Under the pieces are notes generated by a model, which was not told where the DNA came from, did no database searches, and was given only the letters and a program-made list of their open reading frames with translations. Positions 15,001-25,187 of a stretch of DNA of 64,000 nucleotides are shown piece by piece. The stretch lies in assembly GCA_026413225.1 (NCBI GenBank), contig CM048553.1:140004690-140068689 (forward strand), read 5' to 3'. How positions within the stretch are numbered: position 1 is the first letter of the stretch; every line of letters begins with the position of its first letter. This stretch comes from Otis tarda (Eukaryota; Chordata; Aves; Otidiformes; Otididae). Position numbers and translations under genes: made by a program.

Positions 15001-15987
15001 ATCCAACAACCTTTATTGTGTTCAGTGTCAGGGTTGTGGAGGCTGAATAAATATAGGATCTTTTAAATGCGTATTTTGGAGGTGATTGAAGACTGATGCA
15101 CAGTGGTGCTTGCCAGCTAGTGAGCCACTGCTATATAGATGTCAGAATTTCTGTGAGCATATATTTCTCTGTCAAGTGTGAAATGGGGGGATGCAGGAAT
15201 AGTTAAGTGGATAAGTTATTTCAACTTGCAGCCTAGGAAGAGAATCTAGATGGTGATGGCATTGGCAGTGAGACACACAGCCTTTCAGATGAAGGTCAGG
15301 GATTCAAATCTAAGGTAAAGTGACAAGGAGTATTAGTTAACACTGACAGATTTTAAGTGGCTTAAGGACATGAATTTGATGTTAAGTCCAAGAAGATAGA
15401 AGCCCATGTTGCACAAAACCATCTGTGTAACCTGCACCTAGCTGGCGTTTCTGGTGTTTTTCTTTGTTTTCCTCTATGTAGCTGGACATGGGGGAAAAAA
15501 ATTCTACTGTGAACATTTTCACAAGTTCAAAAATTTTCCCATGCTATGGAGAACATGAAGAAATTTGTGCCTGTGAAGATGTCAGAGATTATACCAGCCT
15601 GCAGCCATTCCTTAGGCACTTGATAGAGGGGAGATGCAGACGTGTGCAAAGCACAGCTTGACTTGATTCCAGAGTGTGACCACGAGGACACCTCTTCCAC
15701 TTTTGGGATGAGTGTTGAAATCACTTTGTGTGTCCCTTCAAATGAATACTCAAATGTTTCACACAAGCTGGACCAGTTCCAAATGAGAAAACTTTAATTT
15801 TCTGGTACCCTGCCTGTGGTAATCACAGCATGATTTTGGCAACAGACAGGACAAGGGAGTTGTGTATCCCCTCCCTTTCTCTTACTGCAGTTGACTTGTT
15901 TTTCACCTTTCTCCAGGGTTTGTCCAGAGCTGTGAGTTATCCGTCTGTTGTCTGTTCTGTGCAAGGGAAGCACTAGTTTGTGCCTGG
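1..15987. other. CPQ: CPQ intron, 5' part (no gene recognised)
   Basis: This stretch reads as AT-rich intronic DNA upstream of the first CPQ exon in the window. All open frames are short (the longest is about 130 codons, at 5558-5956), are scattered on both strands, and show no family motif I recognise. I saw no tRNA-like or rRNA-like segment and no clear CR1 or LTR piece. The only structured items are simple repeats such as the pyrimidine tract near 3.24 kb. I looked for the CPQ exon that should precede 32368 and did not recognise it here, so it probably lies further upstream. A short exon could have been missed by eye. Confidence 0.6.
3236..3274. repeat. T-tract followed by (CTTT)n microsatellite
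   Basis: An uninterrupted run of T passes into about five CTTT units. It is a simple pyrimidine-strand microsatellite within the intron. No function is implied. Confidence 0.9.
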
Positions 15988-16437
15988 CATAGAATCATAG
16001 AATCATTTAGGTTGGAAAGGACCTTTGAGATCATCAAGTCCAGCTGTTAAACACTGCCAAGTCCACAACTCAACTATGTCCCTAAGCACCACATCTACAC
16101 GTCTTTTAAATATCTCCAGAGATGGTGACTCAATCACTTTCCTGGGCAGCCTGTTCCAGTACTTAATAACCCTTTCGGTGAAGAAAGTTTTCCTACTGTC
16201 CAATCTAAACTTCCCCTGGTGCAACTTGATGCCATTTCCTCTCCTTCTATCACTTGTTACTTGGGAGAAGAGACCAACACTCACCTTGCTACAACCTCCC
16301 TTCAGGGAGTTGTAGAGAGCAATGAGGTCTCCCCTCAGCCTCCTCTTCTCCAGACTAGATCCTGGTTCCTTCAGCCGCTACTCATAAGACTTGTCCTCTA
16401 GACCCTTCACCAGCTTCGTTGCCCTTCTTTGGACATG
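15988..16437 (-). mobile_element. CR1 LINE 3' fragment (reverse orientation)
   Basis: The left edge reads as the reverse complement of the avian CR1 3' end: two ATAGAATC-type octamers, followed by the antisense of the conserved 3' UTR. The - strand frame at 16284-16003 encodes the CR1 ORF2 C-terminal tail, recognisable by YWNRLPRKV and [10 protein letters not shown]. Similarity continues through the region before that tail and stops near a short local duplication of CCTTCTTTGGACA around 16421-16455. Only about 450 bp of the 3' end remains, which is the usual 5' truncation of a LINE insertion. The subfamily was not determined. Confidence 0.92.
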
Positions 16438-17847
16438 CTTGCCTTTCTTTGGACACACATGTGCTTGTATGAAAAGATGGCAACAGGCAGTAGCCGTACA
16501 TTGCCCAGATGACTCATGTGCTTGAACCGCTTTCCAGCCTTGTGATGTGCCAAATGTCCTGAAGTGCGTGTTACCCCTGTTTTTTCCTGCTTTGCTACAG
16601 CTATACTTTGCACCACGTTTTCTAAAGTGCCCTGCACTCCAAATGCATTCCAGAGGCCTTGCATTACTGGTTCAAAGAAGCCAAATCTCTTTTGGCTTTG
16701 GGCAGAAATGCCACCAGGGGAATCATCCTGACAACAGTTGTCTTACCTGGTCTTTCACAGAAATTGTTTGCATTTGAAAAATCAGCCTCTTCTCCATTTT
16801 GGTTGAAACTTGCATCAAACACGCTTTTTGTGTCACAGTGGTATATAAAAAAAGAAATTAAAGACAGATAAACATGAATGGTGAGCTATCAGTTTGTATC
16901 AAAACTCCGGGGTTTTGAAAAACACTAGTGGGAATCGAATAGGGAAATTTGTCAGTGTTACTTGCAAGTACTTAGCTGTGTCTCTGTGAATACAACTCTT
17001 TGGTTTCTGTGGGGATGTGGACAGGTACTAGAAATTGTAGAATGAGTTTTTGTTTGTGTAAGGAGACACAGCTCCAGTAGTTTCAACACAAGACATGGGC
17101 GTTGAGTCTCCACTTCTTAGTATTTTCCGTGAATACTGTAATAAATACAGGAGTAAATGTTAATCTTCGCTGTATCCCTACATCATAAACATCTTTTAGT
17201 CCCATTTTGCTGATAAAGAGATCAATGCAATATAATAAACTAATTTGAATTTAGAAATGAGAAAGTAATGATTTTCTAAGTCCACATTTAAGCCTCAATA
17301 GAAGTGCTGTTTTAACTATCAGAAACTAAAAGAAACCAAAAGGACTATGACTGGTAAAGGAAGACTTGTAATCTGAAAATGATGTTGAGATTTTGAAGAC
17401 GTCTCATACAATATGTAAAGCAATTATTTTAGGGTCCGTGTAAGAGAAAGACTTTTTTTTTGTGTTGCAAGCCAAGTAATGTCCTGTTTCTGTGGATTCT
17501 TGCATCAGTTCATAAAACTGTTAGACAAAAATTGCAAATGATTCCATAAAATGGATTTCATATTAGCTTTAATTTTTACCATGCTGCCCTAATTTTTTGG
17601 CTGCCCTAAGTAGAAAAGAGGTCTTTTGTCTTGTGCCAGTAAAATACTATATTGAAGATTACAGTTGTACTTTAGCTATCTGGATCTTGAAGGACATACT
17701 TGGGTTTGGTAGAATAGATTTTTAAGTTGTGTTCTGCTTTTTATGTCTCTTCAATGACATTTTCAGAGCTAAAAGAAATGTGGATTGTTTATAGAGCCAG
17801 AAGAAAATGTTAGTTATTCATTCTGGAATCAGTGTCATAATTACAAA

Positions 17848-19260
17848 AAGAGAACTCTGGACATTATGTAGTCCGGCCCTGTGCTCAAAGCCAGGTCAGC
17901 TAGAGCAGATTGCGTAGGGCTTGGGTTTTGAGTATCTTCAAGGATGGAGACCTCAGCCTCTCTGGGTAGTAGTTCCAACGTTCTACAACCCTTATAGTAA
18001 GAAAGTTTTTTTCTTATTTTTAAATGTAATTTCTTCTATTTCAGTTTGTGCCTGTTGCCTCTTTTTCTGTTAGTGGGCACTGCTGAGAAGAGTCTAGCTC
18101 CATCTTCTTTACATCCACCATCAAGTATTTATACACGTCAGTCAGATCCCCCAAGCCTTCTCTTCTCCAGTCTCAGCTCTGTCAGACACTGCAGTCCCTT
18201 CATCATCTCTGTGGCCCTTGGTTGGACTTATTCCAATATATTAATGTCATTCTTGTTCTGCGGAGCTCAGAGCTCGACACAGCACCCAGACATGTCTCTC
18301 CAGTGCTGAGTAGAGGGAAAGGATCATCTCCCTTGACCTGCTGGCAACACTCTGCCTGATGCAGCCTGGGTGCTGTTGGCCTTGTTTATGGCAGAGGCAC
18401 ATTGCTGGCTCATGGTCAACCAGTTGTCCATCAAGACCCCAAGCTGCTTCTCTGGTAAGCTGCTTTCCAGCTTATCAGCCCCATTATGATCCTTGAAAAT
18501 CAGCCAGCTTTCTTGGACCTTTTTTCTCTCCACCTCTGTCTCCCACAGGATTCCTACAAGCAGGTCCTTGAGTAGGCTAAACTGTGCTTTCCTGAAGTCC
18601 AGGGCTGGAATCCTGCCATTTGCCTTGCTCCTTCCTCTCAGGATCCTGAACTCCACTATCTTAAGTTCACTGCAGACCTTCACATTCCCCATCAGTTCTT
18701 TGTCGTTTGTAAGTGTGAGGTCCAACAGAGCATCTCCTTCATGGGTTCCCTGATCGCCTCTGTGAGGCAGTTGTCATCAGTGTACTCCAGAGACCTCCTG
18801 GATTGCTTGTGCCTTGCTGTGTTGTCCCTCCAGCAGATATTGGAGTGGTTAAAGTGCCCCATGAGGACCAGGGCCTGCAAACGTGGGGCTGCTTGCATTT
18901 GTCTGAGGAAGATCTCATCTGCTTCTTCCTCTACCGGCTATCTGTAGCAGGCACACTGCAGTGTCGCCCACATCCGTCTGCCTGCTAATCCTGACCCACA
19001 GGCTCCCAGCTGGCTCGTCATCCAGCCCCAGGCAGAGCTCCAGGAGATTCCACTGCTCTCACACAAAGGGCAACTTCCCCTCATCACCCTCCCAGCCTGT
19101 CCTTCCTAAAGAGTCTGTACCCATTATTTGCAGCCCTCTGGTCATGCGAGCCATCCCACCATGCCTCTGGGACTCCAAGGAGATGGCAACTCTGCAGCTG
19201 CGCGCACATCTCTCTTCCTCCTGCCCATTCCCGGTGCTGTTTGTGCTGGTGTTTCAGTCA
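17848..19260 (-). mobile_element. CR1 LINE with internal deletion (reverse orientation)
   Basis: Read on the - strand, about 19260 to 18486 is the CR1 ORF2 endonuclease region. Recognisable pieces include ALVLMGHFNHSNICWRDN and DLTLTNDKEL, then EFRILRG and ESWLIFKDH. Immediately after this, near 18486, the sequence jumps to the late reverse-transcriptase/tail segment (the LGVLMDNWLTMSQQCA region) and runs through the rest of the 3' part to about 17848. The fingers and palm, including the catalytic core, are missing. Scattered stops and frameshifts show it is inactive. The ATTCTATG tail is not clearly preserved at the left edge. It is either one copy with a large internal deletion or two fragments brought together. 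Confidence 0.9.
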
Positions 19261-20116
19261 TCGCTTTGTAGTAACTTCCTACCCTCACTGTGGGTTGCTG
19301 CACTTCTGGAAATGCATGAAGGTGGCATTGCACTGAGAAGTTTATTGTGCAGTTTAAAAGAGAAGCAACATGTGTATAGGAAAGAGAAATTAAAAAAAAT
19401 GTTACGTACACATTAAAAAAATTAGTAAGGAATAATAAGAGTCTTAACAAAACCTGTGACAAATAAAAGGATAATCTTAGCAAAATTCAGAGAAAACTTG
19501 TGCAGGTGCCAGGAACGTAGACTAAGCCATAGAAATAAAAAAGGGTTACAGTAATCAAATGAAAGACTAATTGAGTGTTTTAGCATCCTATGCAATGGAA
19601 TCCTTTACCTAGCAGAGGAAGAAATGACAAGAACCTAGCCTATGTGTGGATTTGTGGCTAAGAGGACAGCATCAGAAGAGCCTCTATCGTAGCCTGGAGT
19701 TGCAGCTGTGGACACAAGCCTGTGAATCTTTGACCATGAGAGGAGGAAGTTTTTGCCATCACAGCAGAAAGGCATGGAGCCACCTGCCACTGTAGAGCAG
19801 CAAGGACAAGAGGCATCACCAGTTCTAATATATCGTTGTGACTGCAGAAGTGGGATGATGAGACAGTTTTGGGTGAACTGATTGCATGATCAGCACTCTT
19901 TAGTATGTATAATGGTGAGGGATTGTGGTGTGGTAAAAGGCAAGAATTTCACTTACATTGTGTTCAACTGGTGGTGATGACTTAAGTAAAAGCTTCTGGA
20001 GATGCAAAACTACAAGGCAGGCTTGTGAGCTGACAGCACTCAAAATCCAGTTTGACTTTTGGATGCTGCAGTGAGGGCCCGGTCGGGCACACTTTAAAAA
20101 AGCTTGTGTTATAATA
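19261..20116. other. CPQ: Intron, no recognised feature
   Basis: This is intronic sequence between two CR1 fragments. It contains a somewhat GC-richer block at about 19620-20085 with no coding frame or repeat family I can name. Confidence 0.5.
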
Positions 20117-20311
20117 GGGAAAATATTTCCCTAAGAGCAAGCATTGAACAGTTTGTCCAGAGAGGTTGTGGTATCTCCATCTTTGGAAATTTTCAGAACT
20201 CCGCTGGACAAAACTCTGGGTGATCAGATCTAAGTTGACCCTGCTGTGAGCCGGGTGTGGAACTTAGTGAGCATCCAGAGGCCCCTTCCAACCTCGGGTG
20301 TTCTCTGATGC
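20117..20311 (+). mobile_element. Old CR1 LINE 3' fragment
   Basis: A diverged but colinear match to the CR1 3' end on the + strand. It contains the sequence for the NxLxREVV-like tail (TTTGTCCAGAGAGGTTGTGG), the CTGGACAA segment, the GATCAGATC and TGACCCTGCTGTG segment, and a final CCCCTTCCAACCT before a degraded octamer tail. It is an ancient, strongly truncated copy. The left boundary is approximate. Confidence 0.8.
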
Positions 20312-23217
20312 TTGGTGTCTGGCACTGGGACATAACTGTTATGTTTTGAAGCCTCCTCTCTCGTAGTCCTCTGCTGTTTTTACAGCAATCTAAGGGTTGT
20401 TTTGACTTACTTCCATCAGCAACCTTGGGGAATTTGTAAAATGAAGTCTATTTTCTTGAGGACAGTTCAGAGGTGGTTACTCAGGATGGCTCACAGGACA
20501 ATTTAGGTCATCAGAATGCTCTAAGGCAGTACTAGCGGGGCAAGGGTCTGACTTAAGGTGTCCTCTAGTGTTCTTAACAGGAAACAGTAGTTTTGTAGGT
20601 TTTTGGAGAAAAATCTACAATTTTTACAGTTTCAGAAAGGAGTACTTGCCAGTAGTGTGTAGTATCACAGTGTACAAGTAAGGCAGTTTTTGTAATTGCT
20701 TCAGTGAAAGAAGTAGCACTAGGCATTAGTATTTATTTTAGCTGAGATTAATTTTGATATCTGCTGAAAGAAATTTCGAAGATAAAACATTTGGGAATGT
20801 TGCTACCTCTCTAGTAACATTGACTCATATATATCCCTAAAGTGAAAAATATATAAATATAAAGACTCTAGATTATAAAATAATCCCTGTCTTCATGCAC
20901 AAATCACCTACTACACGTGTAAGGGAAGTCTTCCTTTGGTAAGTGTAGAAAAAGGATTTTTTTCTCTCTGCACATCAAGTCAGATGCCATTTCAGCTTTC
21001 ATACAGGGCTATCGCAGAGATTCTTTGTTAATCTTTGAACTAGAAAAGTGGCAGCTACAACATCACCTTTGTGCAAGAGTGAGGGATATTTCAGTGATAC
21101 CTGGTTTTGTTTAGAGGCAGTTACTGTTATAGTTTTTCCTCTTAAAATCTTTAGAGGCAGACTGAAATACATAAATTAAAATGCTTGTTTTCAAAATGCA
21201 GTATTACAAAGAGTGGTATTATTTCTGAAATGTTACAGCTCAAGAAATAGGATGTAAAAGATTCTAGGGAACTTAAATACGGAAATGCAAGTCTTAAAAT
21301 CCAACACTTAATACAAAAATGGAAGTGATTTCAATATGTGGTTATCTTTTGAATGCTCGTATATTTTCTATGTCTCATTACCTTTGCTACAATTCCCTTA
21401 TCAGTAATAATTTATTTTCAGACTAATTTTCTCCTTTACTGTCCTATATACCATAAATGATATCAGCCCATGCTGTTTAACTGCTCAGTGGTTTTGAGAT
21501 TCACTTCAAACAGGGAGATTTGGTGGCAGTACTTTCTGAGAACACTTTATTTTCAATGACTTTTGCAAAGTAGAGATTCAGCTTTAAAGAGTTTACTGTA
21601 TATTGTGACACAGAGGCTCTTTGAAGGTTAATCAGCTTTTTAGCAATAATAGGGTTGGATTCTTGTGTGACTAAGTGAGCCACTTCTGTTTCATGTGCAG
21701 ATCTGTCATTTAATCGGAAGTCTGGAAGTTAAGACTTACTACAGCGCATATTAAGTAGAAAAGACAGTTTTTGTTTTAATCTTTTTTCTATTTCTGAACT
21801 TCACTGTATCTTTAGGACTGTAAATTAGTTGAGACAGCTCGACTGATTATTTGAGAACCATTCCTAATGTGCGTGAAATCTAATAAAAGGAGCTGTACAG
21901 TGAAGTCGTATTATTTGGACACCAAAGCTAAAAACTAATTTGAAGAAATATTCTTATATATACAAAATAAAATCCACTAAATGTGGTAATGTTGCTGATT
22001 TACATTTAGAACATTATTTAATTCAAGTGCAGTTTAACTTAAGGCAGTTAGTGTTTTCTTAAAGTCAAGTGTAGAAACTCAGAAATCTTTTTTCACCTAT
22101 TTGTAGCCTGAAAAAAATATTTAGGAAATGGTCAGGGCAGGCTTTCACAAAGAGTTTTTACCAAGTAAGCGTTTTTCTTAACTGAGTATCTCTAATATAG
22201 CTCCGTGTTTGAATTTAGCTGTTGCAAGTTGATGGAATTACATGCAAAAGAGTAGACCTATGTTTAAAAGTAACTGGACAAAGGTGGTGTTGTTTTTTTT
22301 TTTTTTCCGGTGGCAATGAACTGCACTTTTTAACAGGACAGTTTATATTCAAATATATGTGTATTATGTATTTATATATCTAACCTTGCATGTAAGTCAA
22401 ATTCTAATCCCATGCCATGTAGTGCTGTGTTGCTGATGGGCACTCAACTTTCGTCTTTCTCAAATGCTGAGATGCTGAGCTTGAAATAATGGTAGTGTAA
22501 GTACAAAACATAGTGTCCCTGCAAAGATATGTAAATGGTTATCTTTTTTTATGCAGTGCTTGAGAAGTTTCATTTGAGTTTCTATCCTGCTGTTGAAAGA
22601 GCTAAGTTAGATTCCAGAAAGGAAGAAGATGTGGGATGCATTTGCCGCAGTCTGTGTGCTGCTGCAGGATTATGAGTTCTGAATTGTTTAGATCTCGGGA
22701 GGCCTCTGATGGAAAAGACAAGGGATTGATTTACAGAATCTTACTGCCCAATACAAAGAAATAACTATAGTAAATATTTTAAAACTTGAGGAATGTTGAT
22801 TTGTATACAGGAATGTGGTTCTGCCTGGACATGAAATATCAAGCAGGAAGAGTAGATAACTCTTTAATTTGTCATTTGTATGGATTGAAGGGAGAAAGGT
22901 TTGAGGTAGAGTACAGAAGAGAATGACTCAGGGCAAAAAACCTAATTACACACCTAAATTTTATTCCATTAAGATCACAGAACTTTTTCCAAAAATGAGA
23001 AAGAGAATACATTCTGCAGACTAACAATTACTTTAAAAGAGAGAAGTGACTGTGGACACTAGTGCCAGCTTTGCTATGTGAGTAAGCAGTAGAAAAGCAT
23101 ATTGCTTCGTGTTGCCATTTTCCAGAACGTATTTGCAAACATTACTGTGGATGACACTAATACATCCTAAAACTCCTATGCTAGATTTACTGCTCTTAAT
23201 TTACAAATCGGTGTGTA
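20312..23217. other. CPQ: Intron, no recognised feature
   Basis: AT-rich intronic DNA with a T-tract near 22290-22306. No open frame of note, exon or repeat family was recognised. Confidence 0.5.
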
Positions 23218-24865
23218 TGAAGACGTGGTTACCCGGGATGTGGAGAAGGCTGAGGTACTCAATGACTTTTTTGCCTCAGTCTTCACTGATAAGGGCTCTT
23301 GTCTCCCCACCCAAGCTGTGGAAGGCACAGGCAGGGACTGTGAGGATGAAGAACCGCCCACGGTGCTCGAAGAGCAGGTTCAGGACCATCTAAGGAACTT
23401 GAAGGTGCATAAGTCCATGGGGCCTGATGAGATCCATCCGCGCGTCCTGAAGGAACTGGCGGATGAAGTTGCCAAGCCACTGGCCATCATATTTGAGAAA
23501 TCGTGGAGGTCTGGTGAGGTCCCCGATGACTGGAAGAGAGGGAACATAACCCCCATTTTTAAAAAGGGGAGTAAGGAAGACCCGGGCAACTACAGGCCGG
23601 TCAGCCTCACCTCCGTGCCTGGCAAGGTCATGGAGCAGATTCTCCTGGAAACCATGCTAAGGCACATGGAGAGCAAGGAGGTGGTTGGTGACAGCCAACA
23701 TGGCTTCACCAAGGGCAGATCGTGCCTGACCAATTTGGTGGCCTTTTATGACGGGGTAACAGCATCGGTGGACAAGGGACGGGCAACGGATATCGTCTAC
23801 CTGGACTTGTGCAAAGCTTTTGACACTGTCCCGCATGACATCCTTCTCTCTAAACTAGAGAGGCATGGGTTCGATGGATGGACCACTCGGTGGATAAGGA
23901 GTTGGCTGGATGGCCGCACTCAGAGAGTGGTGGTCAACGGCTCAATGTCCAAGTGGAGACCGGTCACCAGTGGCGTCCCTCAGGGGTCCGTGTTGGGCCC
24001 GGCCCTGTTCAACATCTTTGTCGGCGACATGGACAGTGGGATAGAGTGCACCCTCAGCAAGTTCGCCGATGACACCAAGCTGTGTGGTGCCGTCGACTCG
24101 CTGGAAGGGAGGGATGCCATCCAGAGGGACCTTGACAGGCTGGAGAGGTGGGCCCGTGCCAACCTCATGAAGTTCAACCAGGCCAAGTGCAAGGTCCTGC
24201 ACCTGGGTCGTGGCAATCCCAGGCACAAATACAGGCTGGGCGGAGAATGGATTGAGAGCAGCCCTGAGGAGAAAGACTTGGGAGTGCTGGTGGACGAGAG
24301 GCTCAACATGAGCGGGCAATGCGCCCTTGCGGCCCAGAAGGCCAACCGCATCCTGGGCTGCATCAAGAGGAGCGTGGCCGGCAGGTCGAGGGAGGTGATT
24401 CTGCCCCTCTACTCTGCCCTGGTGAGACCCCACCTGGAGTACTGCGTCCAGTTCTGGAGCCCCCAACACAAGAAGGACATGGACCAGTTGGAAAGGGTCC
24501 AGAGGAGGGCCACCAAGATGATCAGAGGGCTGGAGCACCTCTCCTATGAGGACAGGCTGAGAGAGTTGGGGCTGTTCAGCCTGGAGAAGAGGAGGCTCCG
24601 GGGAGACCTGATAGCGGTCTTCCAATACCTCAAGGGGGCCTACAGGAAAGATGGGGAGAAACTGTTCAGTAGGGCCTGTTGTGATAGGACAAGGGGTAAT
24701 GGGTTTAAATTAGAAGGAGCTAGGTTTAGATTAGATATTAGAAAAAAATTTTTTACAATGAGAGTTGTAGAGCACTGGAACAGGTTGCCCAGAGAGGTGG
24801 TGGATGCCCCATCCCTGGAAGTGTTCAAGGCCAGGCTGGATGAGGCTCTGAGCAACCTGATCTAG
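23213..24865 (+). CDS. CR1 ORF2 reverse-transcriptase portion (retrotransposon, N-terminally truncated)
   Basis: The frame of about 550 codons is open end to end. The apparent first codon is GTG at the insertion boundary and is not a genuine start, so the reading frame is simply what remains after 5' truncation. In order it shows the linker before the RT (about 8-60), fingers with PDEIHP and [15 protein letters not shown] (about 70-120), NYRPVSL (about 126-132), palm motif A with DLCKAFD (198-204), motif B with [10 protein letters not shown] (254-263), motif C FADD (284-287, codons at 24062-24073), thumb and tail with YWNRLP-like [10 protein letters not shown] (about 517-526), then the stop. 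All three expected catalytic aspartates are present. Full-length CR1 ORF2 also carries an N-terminal endonuclease, which is absent here, so autonomous retrotransposition is not expected. No promoter of its own is visible; transcription would depend on the host gene. Confidence 0.9.
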   Translation: MYEDVVTRDVEKAEVLNDFFASVFTDKGSCLPTQAVEGTGRDCEDEEPPTVLEEQVQDHLRNLKVHKSMGPDEIHPRVLKELADEVAKPLAIIFEKSWRSGEVPDDWKRGNITPIFKKGSKEDPGNYRPVSLTSVPGKVMEQILLETMLRHMESKEVVGDSQHGFTKGRSCLTNLVAFYDGVTASVDKGRATDIVYLDLCKAFDTVPHDILLSKLERHGFDGWTTRWIRSWLDGRTQRVVVNGSMSKWRPVTSGVPQGSVLGPALFNIFVGDMDSGIECTLSKFADDTKLCGAVDSLEGRDAIQRDLDRLERWARANLMKFNQAKCKVLHLGRGNPRHKYRLGGEWIESSPEEKDLGVLVDERLNMSGQCALAAQKANRILGCIKRSVAGRSREVILPLYSALVRPHLEYCVQFWSPQHKKDMDQLERVQRRATKMIRGLEHLSYEDRLRELGLFSLEKRRLRGDLIAVFQYLKGAYRKDGEKLFSRACCDRTRGNGFKLEGARFRLDIRKKFFTMRVVEHWNRLPREVVDAPSLEVFKARLDEALSNLI

Positions 24866-24969
24866 TCAGGGATGTCCCTGCTCTTGCAGGGGGGTTGGAC
24901 TAGATGACCTTTGAAGGTCCCTTCCAACTCTAACCATTCTATGATTCTATGATTCTATGATTCTATGAT
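23218..24969 (+). mobile_element. Young CR1 LINE, 5'-truncated, with intact reverse-transcriptase frame
   Basis: This CR1 copy starts abruptly just upstream of the reverse-transcriptase domain and runs to a complete 3' end: a stop codon, the 3' UTR and four ATTCTATG octamers finishing near 24969. The endonuclease domain and the 5' UTR/ORF1 are absent. It lies in the same orientation as CPQ, inside the intron upstream of the exon at 32368. Base composition is clearly more GC-rich than the flanks. I saw no convincing target-site duplication, which is usual for CR1. The uninterrupted frame and the clean octamer tail suggest a relatively recent insertion. Confidence 0.95.
24935..24969 (+). repeat. 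CR1 3'-terminal (ATTCTATG)n octamer repeat
   Basis: Four consecutive ATTCTATG units follow TCTAACC at the end of the CR1 3' UTR. In CR1 elements this repeat defines the 3' terminus and is thought to be the site from which reverse transcription is primed. Confidence 0.95.
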
Positions 24970-25187
24970 GGGTATAAATTTAGTCCTGCAAGCTGTTTTA
25001 TTTGCCCACTAGTTAGGTGTGTGATATGCTGTCTTTCTTTGTTTGCTTGTTTTCATGCTGTTTACCCAGTGAAATTAAGAAAATCCTTAGAACCGTATGA
25101 ACTGAAGCCATCTGGCAGTTCATAGTTGTCAGTTGTCGTGCTATCCAAGTGAGTAGATTAATGCCAATTAAATGGATGCATCCCAAC

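Noticed and set aside
23213..23215. GTG as a genuine start codon for the CR1 reverse transcriptase
   Set aside because: The codon sits at the 5' truncation boundary; full-length CR1 ORF2 starts far upstream with the endonuclease.
23942..24625. A 227-codon frame on the - strand
   Set aside because: It is the antisense shadow of the CR1 reverse-transcriptase frame, which explains the sequence fully.
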